Below, piece by piece: positions 1 through 6,213 of a stretch of 6,662 nt of DNA. Numbering within the stretch: the stretch's first letter is position 1; every line of letters starts with the position of its first letter. The stretch is from Phycisphaerae bacterium (GTDB taxonomy: Bacteria; Planctomycetota; Phycisphaerae; SM23-33): the NCBI GenBank assembly GCA_030754715.1, contig JASLZV010000096.1, forward strand, positions 1 to 6,662, given 5' to 3'. The notes under the pieces are model-generated. The model saw nothing but the letters and a program-made list of their open reading frames with translations. It ran no database searches and was not told the DNA's origin. The position numbers were made by a program, and so were the translations under genes.

Positions 1-722
1 TCGTGGACCACCTGGTCAAGTCAGTGACATTTCAGGCCCGCAGTCTGCGAACCAACGAGAAACTCACCGAGATTATCGGGCAGCGCGCTCCGATCAGTCT
101 TTCACTGACCGTTCCGGCCATGGCGATGGGATGGATCGCGGCGCTGGTAATCTCGTGTTTTGTGGCGTACTTCCGCGGCACGGCCCTGGACAAGATGGGG
201 GTTTTCCTGAGCGTGCTGGGAATGTGTATTCCGTTCCTGGCATTCATGATTTACGGACAGTGGGCGATGTTCGAGGTAGCTCCTTCCCACGCCTACGGGC
301 TCTTCCATCGTTCCAACATCTATCTGCCCGTGCTGATCATGGTGATTGCCGGCTTGGGCGGATCGGTGCGCTTTTACCGCACGGTCATCCTTGACGAGGT
401 CGGCCGCGACTACGTGCGAACTGCCCGTGCAAAGGGCGCACCGCTGACGACGGTACTGTTTAAACACGTTTTGAAAAACTGCATGCTGCCGATTCTGACC
501 AACCTGATCATGGCGATACCTTTCCTGATCATGGGCAGCCTGCTGGTGGAAACCTACTTCGGCATCTCCGGACTGGGCGATCTGACACTCACCAGCATCA
601 ACAACCGGGACGAGCCGATCATTAACGCGATGGTTTTTCTGACGGCTGCAATCTATACCGCCGGCGTGACAGTGACGGATATCGGTTACGCCGTGTTTGA
701 TCCTCGGATTCGCCTGAGGTAG
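1..722 (+). CDS. oppB: Oligopeptide/dipeptide ABC transporter permease, OppB/DppB family (5' end missing)
   Basis: This is one of the two inner-membrane channel subunits of a peptide-type ABC importer. The reading frame is open from the window edge, so the first full codon (GTG at 3) is probably internal. About 239 residues remain, against roughly 305-340 for the family, so the first membrane helix and part of the periplasmic region are missing. Counted from base 3, hydrophobic segments lie near residues 33-58, 66-91, 106-126, 160-184 and 205-226. The cytoplasmic EAA loop that docks on the ATPase is DEVGRDYVRTARAKGAP (131-147). Two more family hallmarks follow: VETYFGISGLGDL (182-194) and the C-terminal YAVFDPRIRLR (229-239). 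oppC starts 7 nt after the stop. Whether the substrate is dipeptide, oligopeptide or another solute (nickel and some sugar systems use the same family) cannot be decided, because the binding protein is outside the window. Confidence 0.95.
   Translation, partial: VDHLVKSVTFQARSLRTNEKLTEIIGQRAPISLSLTVPAMAMGWIAALVISCFVAYFRGTALDKMGVFLSVLGMCIPFLAFMIYGQWAMFEVAPSHAYGLFHRSNIYLPVLIMVIAGLGGSVRFYRTVILDEVGRDYVRTARAKGAPLTTVLFKHVLKNCMLPILTNLIMAIPFLIMGSLLVETYFGISGLGDLTLTSINNRDEPIINAMVFLTAAIYTAGVTVTDIGYAVFDPRIRLR
716..720 (+). promoter_or_regulatory. Shine-Dalgarno of oppC, overlapping the oppB stop codon
   Basis: GAGGT at 716-720 runs into the TAG stop of oppB (720-722) and lies 9 nt upstream of the GTG start of oppC. 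A second purine run, AAGAGG at 725-730, overlaps the start codon and is too close to serve. The position supports GTG 730 as the start; the in-frame stop TGA at 715-717 rules out any start further upstream. It also suggests translational coupling of oppC to oppB. Confidence 0.6.
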
Positions 723-729
723 CCAAGAG

Positions 730-1692
730 GTGAGTCAAGCCCAAGCCACAACGCAACCGATTGACGTCGAGCGGCGCACCGGACGAAGCTTCTGGGCCGA
801 CGCTCGCCGCAGGATCCTGCGCGACAAGGCCGCCATGATCTGCCTGGCCGTCATCGCCCTGTACGTACTGATAGCCCTGGGCGGCGTGGCGTACGATGTT
901 GTCGCCGGCGGCAGCGACGCTGTTCCGGCATTTGCCGACACAAATGACTACGACAATGCCAACAGGGACCCCTCGCTGGAGGCCCCGAAATACTGGCTTG
1001 GCACGGACTGGGCCGGCAAGAGTATCTTGTTCAAGGTTTTGCTCGGCGCCAAGACGTCCTTGACGGTAGGTTTCATGGCCAACATCATCGCTGTTCCGCT
1101 GGGGATGATATTGGGCGCACTGGCGGGATACTACGGTAAGTGGATCGACTCGGTCATCGTGTGGGTGTTTTCCACGCTGGCCAGCATTCCGGGCATTATT
1201 CTGCTGATTTCCATGCGATACGCCTTCAAGGGCATCACGATACTGGGGTTGGACCTTACGGGCATCCACGGCCTGTACATTGTCCTGGGCGTTATCAGTT
1301 GGATTGGCACGTGCCGCCTGGTTCGGGCCGAGACAATGAAGATTCGCGAACTGGACTACGTGCTGGCCGGGCAGGCCATCGGAACTCCCGGTTTTATCAT
1401 CCTGCTGCGGCATGTAATCCCCAACGTACTGCACCTGGGCATCATCAACTTCTCGCTAGGGTTCGTCGGCGCAATCAAGGCGGAGGTCATCCTGAGTTAC
1501 CTGGGCCTTGGGGTGGCTGTCGGCACGCCCAGTTGGGGGTCGATGATTAACTCGGCGCGGATGGACCTGGTCGTTGGACGATGGTGGGAACTGACTGCAG
1601 CCGTCGGGGCGATGTTCCTGCTGGTGCTGGCGATGAACATTTTCGGCGACCGTCTGCGCGACGCGCTGGACCCCAAATTGAGAAACGTATGA
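730..1692 (+). CDS. oppC: Oligopeptide/dipeptide ABC transporter permease, OppC/DppC family
   Basis: This is the second inner-membrane permease subunit, which pairs with OppB to form the channel. At 320 residues it is full length for the family. Residues 1-33 are a basic cytoplasmic N-terminus, and the first membrane helix is near 34-53 (OppC N-terminal domain). A periplasmic loop leads to the hallmark LGTDWAGKSIL (90-100), close to the LGTDxxGRD consensus. Further helices lie near 111-134, 143-162, 180-197, 230-260 and 287-305. The EAA loop that contacts the ATPases is ETMKIRELDYVLAGQAIG (201-218). The C-terminus GDRLRDALDPKLRN (306-319) is typical. The start is GTG, chosen because no other in-frame start lies upstream and a GAGGT ribosome site is 9 nt away. 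The end overlaps oppD by 4 nt (ATGA), a sign of translational coupling. Confidence 0.96.
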   Translation: MSQAQATTQPIDVERRTGRSFWADARRRILRDKAAMICLAVIALYVLIALGGVAYDVVAGGSDAVPAFADTNDYDNANRDPSLEAPKYWLGTDWAGKSILFKVLLGAKTSLTVGFMANIIAVPLGMILGALAGYYGKWIDSVIVWVFSTLASIPGIILLISMRYAFKGITILGLDLTGIHGLYIVLGVISWIGTCRLVRAETMKIRELDYVLAGQAIGTPGFIILLRHVIPNVLHLGIINFSLGFVGAIKAEVILSYLGLGVAVGTPSWGSMINSARMDLVVGRWWELTAAVGAMFLLVLAMNIFGDRLRDALDPKLRNV

Positions 1693-2747
1693 GCGAAAAC
1701 GGCACATTACTTCGCGTCAGTAACCTGCGGACATACTTCGACACCGAAGAGGGGCTGGTAAAGGCCGTCGACGGCGTGAGTTTCTCCATCGCTACGGGCG
1801 AGACCTTTGCGCTGGTGGGCGAGAGCGGCTGCGGCAAGAGCGTCACGGCCTTTTCGATTCTCCGCCTGGTGCCCTGCCCGCCGGCGCGCATCGCCGAGGG
1901 GACAATTGAACTGGACGGGCGGGACCTGCTGAGGCTCACTGAGCGGCAGATGCGGTCCGTCCGCGGGGCCAAGGTTTCGATGATTTTTCAGGAACCCATG
2001 AGCAGCCTCAACCCGGTATTCACCTGCGGCAGCCAGATCGTCGAGGCGATCGGCCTGCACCGCAGGATGTCCCGCGGTGCGGGGCGCGAACTGGCTGTCG
2101 AAATGCTGGCCAAGGTCGGCATCCCCGCGCCTCGCCAACGATTTGGGGAATATCCTCACCAGATGTCCGGCGGAATGAAGCAGCGCGTGATGATCGCGAT
2201 GGCCCTGTGCTGCAACCCCAAACTGCTCATCGCCGACGAGCCGACCACCGCGCTGGACGTAACCATCCAGGGGCAGATACTCGACCTGATCAAGGACATC
2301 CAGGAGCAGTCGAACCTGGCGGTGATGCTGATCACCCATGACCTGGCCGTGGTGGCCCAGACCGCCCATCGGGTCGGCGTTATGTACGCCTCGAAGATAG
2401 TCGAGTTGACGTCCGCGGGGCGGCTGTTCGCCCAGCCGCTGCACCCTTACACGCAAGGACTGCTCCGCTCCGTACCGGATCTTGGGGCCCAGGCCGACCG
2501 CCTGGAGACGATCCCCGGTGCGGTGCCGAATCCGCTGAATTTCCCCAGCGGGTGCAAGTTCCACCCCCGCTGCCCCATCGGGCGCGGCCTGGGGCGATGC
2601 TGTAGCGAAGAGCCGCCGCTGCGCGAGGTGTCCAGCGGCCACTGGTGCGCCTGCTGGGAATGCCCTGGCTACCAAAACGCGCCTCACGCCGACCCAAACA
2701 CAGGACGGGGCAGCGTTGATAACGACGAGAAGAGATCGATGAGTTGA
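1689..2747 (+). CDS. oppD: Oligopeptide/dipeptide ABC transporter ATP-binding protein, OppD/DppD family
   Basis: This is the first of two cytoplasmic ATPases driving the importer. It has 352 residues, normal for the family. Walker A is GESGCGKS (44-51), the Q-loop glutamine is Q101, the ABC signature is MSGGMKQ (159-165), Walker B is LLIADEP (179-185) with catalytic E184, and the H-loop histidine is H217. The C-terminal oligopeptide/dipeptide domain starts near [15 protein letters not shown] (252-266). It carries the cysteine set C289, C295, C304/C305 and C320, which in related transporters is associated with an iron-sulfur cluster; here the cluster is inferred only. The start ATG 1689 overlaps the oppC stop as ATGA, and the frame stays open upstream to 1581, but homologous sequence begins at this ATG. 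The ribosome site is weak (GAG near 1680), consistent with coupling. The last 25 residues or so are hydrophilic and not conserved in my memory of the family. Confidence 0.96.
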   Translation: MSENGTLLRVSNLRTYFDTEEGLVKAVDGVSFSIATGETFALVGESGCGKSVTAFSILRLVPCPPARIAEGTIELDGRDLLRLTERQMRSVRGAKVSMIFQEPMSSLNPVFTCGSQIVEAIGLHRRMSRGAGRELAVEMLAKVGIPAPRQRFGEYPHQMSGGMKQRVMIAMALCCNPKLLIADEPTTALDVTIQGQILDLIKDIQEQSNLAVMLITHDLAVVAQTAHRVGVMYASKIVELTSAGRLFAQPLHPYTQGLLRSVPDLGAQADRLETIPGAVPNPLNFPSGCKFHPRCPIGRGLGRCCSEEPPLREVSSGHWCACWECPGYQNAPHADPNTGRGSVDNDEKRSMS

Positions 2748-2767
2748 CAACGTCCAACGAGCAATCG

Positions 2768-2794
2768 ATGGAAACGAAATCCGTGTAATCTGTG
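2768..2794 (+). repeat. Spacer between oppD and oppF with a short degenerate tandem repeat
   Basis: The 62-nt gap between oppD and the chosen oppF start (2748-2809) holds two near-identical units, ATCCGTG (2779-2785) and ATCTGTG (2788-2794), offset by 9 nt. A seven-codon frame (ATG at 2768, TAA at 2786-2788) encloses the first unit. It has no clear ribosome site and is probably chance. TTGACA at 2744-2749, across the oppD stop, matches a -35 box, but no -10 lies at the right distance. No terminator-like hairpin was seen, so oppF probably stays in the same transcript. Purpose unknown. Confidence 0.35.
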
Positions 2795-2809
2795 CGCCGG
2801 CAGTTAGAG

Positions 2810-3865
2810 ATGCCCAACGACTCCGACAACGCGATATTGAAGGTAACGGGCCTCAAGACGTACTTCCCCGTGCGCGGAGGGCTGTTTTCGCGCACGAAGG
2901 ACTACGTGAAGGCCGTCGACGGCGTGGACCTGGCGGTTCCCCGCGCCGGGACGCTTGGGCTGGTCGGGGAAAGCGGCTCCGGCAAGACCACGGTAGGACG
3001 CACGATCCTGCGCCTGATCCGCCCGACCGCCGGAGATGTGACCTTCGACGGGCAGGACGTGCTGTCGCTCGGCCAGCGGGAACTGCGCGTCATGCGGCGG
3101 CGAATGCAGATCATCTTTCAGGACCCCGTCGGCTCGTTGAACCCGCGGATGACCGTCGGCGACATCATCGGCGAACCGCTGAAGGTTCACGCGGCCATGA
3201 CCCGCCCGCAGCGGCGCAGCGAGGTGGGACAGCTACTGGAGAGGGTGGGCATGTCAGCGATCTACGCCTCGCGATACCCGCATGAGTTTTCCGGCGGGCA
3301 GCGGCAGCGGATCGGCATTGCCCGGGCACTTGCGCCCCGCCCGGACTTCATTGTCTGCGACGAGCCCGTCAGCGCGCTGGACGTGTCCGTCCAGGGGCAG
3401 ATCCTCAATCTCCTGTCCGACCTGCAGGACGAACTGGGTCTGTCGTATCTGTTTATCGCCCACAACCTGGCCGTCGTAAAACACTTCGCCCACCAGGTAG
3501 CCGTCATGTATCTCGGCAAGATCGTGGAGGTAGCCGACCGCCAGACGCTCTATGCCAAGCCGATTCACCCCTACACCCGCGCGTTGATGTCGGCTGTGCC
3601 GCGCATTGAGGCGTCCCACCGCCCAAACCGCGTCCACCTGAGCGGCGAGATGCCCAGCCCGATCCACCCGCCCAGCGGGTGCGCATTCTATCCCCGCTGC
3701 CCGCTGACGCGCGAGCGTGCCAAGGGCATGGGCAAGACCGACACCCACACAATCGTCACCGACATCCAAGTTACCTCCGTCGTGCGGCAGTGCACCTGCC
3801 AGGTTCCGGTGCTGCGAGGCGCACCGGATAATCCCGCGCATCGTCACGCATGCCTGCTGCAATAG
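2810..3865 (+). CDS. oppF: Oligopeptide/dipeptide ABC transporter ATP-binding protein, OppF/DppF family
   Basis: This is the second cytoplasmic ATPase, which forms a heterodimer with OppD. It has 351 residues from ATG 2810. Walker A is GESGSGKT (53-60), the Q-loop is Q104, the signature is FSGGQRQ (160-166), Walker B is FIVCDEP (180-186) with catalytic E185, and the H-loop histidine is H218 in IAHNL. The usual aspartate after this histidine is an asparagine here. The C-terminal domain begins near [15 protein letters not shown] (253-267) and has C291 and C297, but lacks the third cysteine usually found 6-8 residues later (the segment is [12 protein letters not shown]); C328 and C330 follow. 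The start is uncertain: an in-frame GTG at 2792 would add six residues, and neither start has a strong ribosome site. ATG 2810 is preferred because homology begins soon after it. The gene is convergent with pgl. Confidence 0.94.
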   Translation: MPNDSDNAILKVTGLKTYFPVRGGLFSRTKDYVKAVDGVDLAVPRAGTLGLVGESGSGKTTVGRTILRLIRPTAGDVTFDGQDVLSLGQRELRVMRRRMQIIFQDPVGSLNPRMTVGDIIGEPLKVHAAMTRPQRRSEVGQLLERVGMSAIYASRYPHEFSGGQRQRIGIARALAPRPDFIVCDEPVSALDVSVQGQILNLLSDLQDELGLSYLFIAHNLAVVKHFAHQVAVMYLGKIVEVADRQTLYAKPIHPYTRALMSAVPRIEASHRPNRVHLSGEMPSPIHPPSGCAFYPRCPLTRERAKGMGKTDTHTIVTDIQVTSVVRQCTCQVPVLRGAPDNPAHRHACLLQ

Positions 3866-3885
3866 ACAGAGCGATGCGAGAAAGC

Positions 3886-3921
3886 CCGCGGACTGATCCC
3901 CGCGGTGCCCCTCCCGGAGGG
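3886..3921. terminator. Weak candidate terminator between convergent oppF and pgl
   Basis: The 66-nt gap between the two stop codons contains two GC-rich hairpins. One is CCGCGG (3886-3891) pairing with CCGCGG (3900-3905) over an 8-nt loop. The other is CCCTC (3909-3913) pairing with GAGGG (3917-3921) over a 3-nt loop. Neither is followed by a proper U-tract on the plus strand. Read from the minus strand, the first hairpin is followed by GCTTTCT, a poor U-tract. Both genes need to end here, so these may act as weak or bidirectional terminators, but the sequence alone does not establish that. Confidence 0.35.
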
Positions 3922-3931
3922 TTGGCCCCAA

Positions 3932-4702
3932 TCAGACTTTCAGGCCTGTCATGCGGGCGGCGGCGGCGTCCACGGCCATTACAAGATTGCCGTCGGCGGG
4001 GTGGGCCCGGGCGATGGGCAGTCGGTGTCGTGCCTCCCGGTCATAACCCAGCAGTGCGGCGACGGTCTCCGCCTTGTCCTCGCCGGTTACCAACACCACG
4101 ACATTCCTCGCCGCGTTGATCAGCGGGAATGTAAACGTCATCCGCCTGCGCCCCAGCACCGGAACAAAGTGCGACACGACCAGTCGCTCGGTTTCATCAA
4201 GGGCGTCAGTGAAGGGAAACAGGCTGGCCGTGTGCCCGTCACCGCCAACGCCCAGCAGGATCAAGTCAAAACCGGGAATTCCGCTGTTGCCGGCTGGGAC
4301 TTTTTCGTGAATCAATTGCTCGTACCTGCGGGCGGCGGCCTTCAGGTCGTCGCCGTAGTCGGCGGGCATTGGGTAAACCCGCCCGGGATCGACCGGAACA
4401 TGGTCCAGCAGCGTCCGCTGTGCCATGTGGAAATTGCTCTCAACGTGATCGTGGGGCACGTCGCGCTCGTCGCCGAAGTAGATGTCCACATCCTGCCAGG
4501 GCGTCCTGCCGCCGGCCACCCGACCGGCCAGCAGTCGATACAGGGCGTGCGGCGTGGTTCCACCGGCTAACGCCATGCTGCACAAGCCGCGTTTGGCGAC
4601 CGCCTCAGAAACGATGGACTCCAGCAGATCCGCAACATACTCGGTGACCTGTTCCCTCGCCGATTTGACAACGATTTTTCCCGGAAATTGCGCCTCGGAC
4701 AT
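3932..4702 (-). CDS. pgl: 6-phosphogluconolactonase (DevB/Pgl type)
   Basis: The enzyme hydrolyses 6-phosphogluconolactone to 6-phosphogluconate, the second step of the oxidative pentose phosphate pathway, in the cytoplasm. It has 256 residues, normal for the DevB type in the glucosamine-6-phosphate isomerase/6-phosphogluconolactonase superfamily. Family motifs are ALAGGTTP (44-51, phosphate-binding loop), DIYFGDERDVPHDHVESNF (73-91) and LGVGGDGHTASLFP (150-163) with the likely catalytic H157. The C-terminal half contains RMTFTFPLINAARNVVVLVTGEDKA (187-211). The combination of DERxVPxxHxxSN with GGDGHxASLFP separates it from NagB deaminases. The frame stays open to an ATG at 4855, but the start at 4702 is preferred because homology begins there and AAGGA lies 7 nt upstream. 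No zwf, gnd or other pathway gene is adjacent. It is transcribed toward oppF and away from argA. Confidence 0.95.
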   Translation of the reverse strand: MSEAQFPGKIVVKSAREQVTEYVADLLESIVSEAVAKRGLCSMALAGGTTPHALYRLLAGRVAGGRTPWQDVDIYFGDERDVPHDHVESNFHMAQRTLLDHVPVDPGRVYPMPADYGDDLKAAARRYEQLIHEKVPAGNSGIPGFDLILLGVGGDGHTASLFPFTDALDETERLVVSHFVPVLGRRRMTFTFPLINAARNVVVLVTGEDKAETVAALLGYDREARHRLPIARAHPADGNLVMAVDAAAARMTGLKV

Positions 4703-4709
4703 GATAGCA

Positions 4710-4714
4710 TCCTT
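4710..4714 (-). promoter_or_regulatory. Shine-Dalgarno of pgl (AAGGA)
   Basis: On the minus strand AAGGA ends 7 nt before the ATG at 4702, an ideal distance, and it decides the start. It overlaps the predicted -10 box (4712-4717), so both elements cannot work in the same transcript. Either the promoter is further upstream, or the message starts after this site. Confidence 0.55.
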
Positions 4715-4740
4715 ATACCATTTTTGCCCCGTCCTGCCAA
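4712..4740 (-). promoter_or_regulatory. Sigma70-like promoter candidate for pgl
   Basis: Read on the minus strand, TTGGCA (4740-4735) and TATAAG (4717-4712) are separated by exactly 17 nt. Each differs from the consensus hexamer by one base. The -35 box lies inside the left arm of an inverted repeat, which would let a bound regulator block it. The predicted transcription start falls only about 2-4 nt before the pgl ATG, implying a leaderless or nearly leaderless message. Confidence 0.5.
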
Positions 4741-4757
4741 GATTTGCGCGTGGCAGG
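4733..4757. repeat. Perfect 7-bp inverted repeat in the pgl-argA divergent region (operator or hairpin)
   Basis: CCTGCCA (4733-4739) and TGGCAGG (4751-4757) are perfectly complementary and separated by 11 nt. The arms are 18 bp apart start to start, close to two helical turns, as expected for a dimeric regulator site. The left arm covers the -35 box of the pgl promoter. On the plus strand a run of six T (4764-4769) begins 6 nt after the right arm, so an RNA hairpin terminator is an alternative reading, although the T-run is placed rather far away. Confidence 0.5.
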
Positions 4758-4837
4758 CATTGATTTTTTCTCCTTCGCCGGCCGCCACAACGGGTATTTG
4801 TGCAATTGTTTTGGGGTGTCGCTGCGCAAACGGCGGG

Positions 4838-4845
4838 TATAGAAT
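4838..4845 (+). promoter_or_regulatory. Possible -10 element of argA
   Basis: TATAGAAT at 4838-4845 contains two overlapping -10-like hexamers, TATAGA and TAGAAT. No good -35 hexamer lies 16-18 nt upstream. The box ends 8 nt before the argA ATG at 4854, so a start directed by it would give a leaderless or nearly leaderless message; this matches the absence of a purine-rich ribosome site there. Confidence 0.35.
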
Positions 4846-4853
4846 GCTTTGCC

Positions 4854-5321
4854 ATGAACGTGCGCCCCGCGAGAATATCCGACGCTGAGGCAATCTGCCC
4901 CCTGGTAAACTACTACGCCGAACGCGGCAGAATGCTTCACCGCAGTTTGGAAAGCGTGTATGATTCGCTGCGAGAGTTTTACGTGGCTCAGGACGACGAC
5001 GGCAGCATCGTCGGATGCGTGGCGGTGGACATATTCTGGGCGGACCTGGCCGAGATCAAGTCGCTGGCGGTGGCACGGGAGCATCGCCGGGGCGGGCTGG
5101 GGACACAACTGGTGGCTGCGGCAATCGAAGACGCACAAAGGCTGGGGGTGAAGAGACTCTTCACCCTGACCTACGAGCAGGAATTCTTCGGGCGACAGGG
5201 ATTCAAGGTGATCGACCGCCAGAAGCTGCCCGACAAGGTCTGGCGGGAGTGTGTGGCCTGCCCCAAGGGCGAGGCCTGCGACGAGACGGCTATGATAATC
5301 ACGCTGGACGGGCACCGCTAG
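4854..5321 (+). CDS. argA: GNAT-family N-acetylglutamate synthase, short stand-alone type (arginine biosynthesis)
   Basis: This enzyme probably transfers an acetyl group from acetyl-CoA to the amino group of glutamate (or glutamine in some relatives), the committed step of arginine synthesis. It has 155 residues forming a single GNAT domain, unlike the long E. coli ArgA, which also carries an amino-acid-kinase-like domain. Motifs typical of this short family are VNYYAERGRMLHRS (18-31), FWADLAEIKSLAV (61-73), the acetyl-CoA loop RRGGLG (78-83, RxxGxG), LTYEQEFFGRQGF (105-117) and LPDKVWRECVACPKGEACDETAMI (125-148) with C133, C136 and C142. The start ATG 4854 gives the usual MxVRxA opening; a GTG at 4800 would add 18 unsupported residues. 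There is no clear ribosome site. mlaF follows 58 nt later on the same strand, so co-transcription is possible. A different acetyl acceptor cannot be excluded. Confidence 0.9.
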   Translation: MNVRPARISDAEAICPLVNYYAERGRMLHRSLESVYDSLREFYVAQDDDGSIVGCVAVDIFWADLAEIKSLAVAREHRRGGLGTQLVAAAIEDAQRLGVKRLFTLTYEQEFFGRQGFKVIDRQKLPDKVWRECVACPKGEACDETAMIITLDGHR

Positions 5322-5379
5322 TGTCGGCACCGACCCGCCCGCAATGCATCGGACGCCGCGTCGCAACGAACAGGTAAAC

Positions 5380-6213
5380 ATGAAAAAGTCCGCTCCCATC
5401 ATCCGGCTGGAGGACGTCCACAAGGCCTTCAACGGAAACGTCGTACTCAGCGGGGTGAATCTGGAGATCTATCCCCGCCAGACCACGGTAATCATCGGCC
5501 CGTCCGGCTGCGGAAAGAGCGTGCTTCTGCGGCACATTGTCGGGCTGCTCAAGCCTGACCGCGGCAAGATTTATTTTCGGAAGTACGAGGTTTCCGCGCT
5601 GAGCGAGCATCATCTGGCCCGGGTGCGGTCGCGGGTGGGTTTTTTGTTTCAGGGATCTGCCCTTTTTGACTCGATGACGGTGGAGCAGAACGTATCCTTC
5701 CCGCTGCTGGAACACGAACTGGGCATGCCCCAGGAGCGTTCGGAGCGCTGCCGCGCGGTTCTGTCGCTGGTGGGCCTTGACGGTCTGCAACAGCAGTTTC
5801 CCGAGAAACTGTCCGGCGGTCAGAAGAAACGCGTCGCCCTGGCCAGGGCGATCGTCATACAGCCGGAGGTTCTCCTTTACGATGAGCCGACAACCGGCCT
5901 GGACCCGATACGTGCCGACTTGATAAACGAGTTGATCATCAAGTTGCAGAAGACACTGGGCACCACGACCCTGGTGGTGACGCACGACATGGCGTCAGCC
6001 CGCAAGGTCGGGGATCGCATCATCATGCTGTACGAGGGACAGTTCATCACCGACAGCACGTCCGAAGGCCTGGATCGCATCGACAACGACGTGGTGGCCC
6101 GATTCGTGCACGGAGAGGCCAGCAAAGAGGAACTGGCCGAACTGGAAGCCGGCCAGTTGGCGGCATCGATCAGCCCACTGACAAACAGACATCGCGCGGA
6201 GAAAGGCACATGA
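5380..6213 (+). CDS. mlaF: ABC transporter ATP-binding protein of an Mla-type phospholipid transport system
   Basis: This is the cytoplasmic ATPase of the MlaFEDB-type complex that moves phospholipids between inner and outer membranes. It has 277 residues. Walker A is GPSGCGKS (40-47), the Q-loop is Q91 in FLFQGSALFDSMTVEQNV (88-105, strongly typical of MlaF/Ttg2A), the signature is LSGGQKK (144-150), Walker B is VLLYDEP (164-170) with catalytic E169, and the H-loop is H202. The tail after about residue 240, with a likely charged helix EASKEELAELEAGQLA (246-261), fits the C-terminal extension known in MlaF proteins. ATG 5380 is preceded by AGGT (5372-5375), a short ribosome site. An in-frame ATG at 5344 would add 12 residues without family support. 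The stop overlaps the mlaD start as ATGA, so the two are coupled. No permease gene lies between them. Confidence 0.93.
   Translation: MKKSAPIIRLEDVHKAFNGNVVLSGVNLEIYPRQTTVIIGPSGCGKSVLLRHIVGLLKPDRGKIYFRKYEVSALSEHHLARVRSRVGFLFQGSALFDSMTVEQNVSFPLLEHELGMPQERSERCRAVLSLVGLDGLQQQFPEKLSGGQKKRVALARAIVIQPEVLLYDEPTTGLDPIRADLINELIIKLQKTLGTTTLVVTHDMASARKVGDRIIMLYEGQFITDSTSEGLDRIDNDVVARFVHGEASKEELAELEAGQLAASISPLTNRHRAEKGT

Noticed and set aside
622..1434. Long open frame on the minus strand opposite oppB/oppC
   Set aside because: It lies opposite two well-supported permease genes, its translation is low-complexity (rich in Gln, Arg, Gly and Asp) with no recognisable motif, and it is explained by codon bias on the coding strand.
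1707..2750. 347-codon open frame on the minus strand opposite oppD
   Set aside because: It mirrors oppD almost end to end. The translation has no domain signature, while the plus strand carries all ABC ATPase motifs.
2744..2772. TTGACA at the oppD stop as a promoter for oppF
   Set aside because: The -35 match is perfect, but the 15-19 nt window downstream offers only sequences such as GATGGA. The next -10-like box (TGTAAT, 2784-2789) is 34 nt away.
1761..2926. Identical 18-nt direct repeat, AAGGCCGTCGACGGCGTG, at 1761-1778 and 2909-2926
   Set aside because: Both copies encode the conserved KAVDGV at the same place in the paralogous ATPases OppD and OppF. Shared ancestry and codon bias explain it.
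4791..4840. CGGGTAT repeated at 4791-4797 and 4834-4840 as paired regulator sites
   Set aside because: Only seven bases, no symmetry, and the second copy merges with the -10-like box. Too weak to claim.
4703..4855. N-terminal extension of pgl up to the minus-strand ATG at 4855
   Set aside because: The extra 51 residues look like translated intergenic DNA, homology starts at MSEAQF, and the ribosome site AAGGA fits the start at 4702.
5323..5334. Hairpin GTCG-GCAC-CGAC just after argA as a terminator
   Set aside because: The stem is only 4 bp and no T-run follows, so it gives no support for transcription ending before mlaF.
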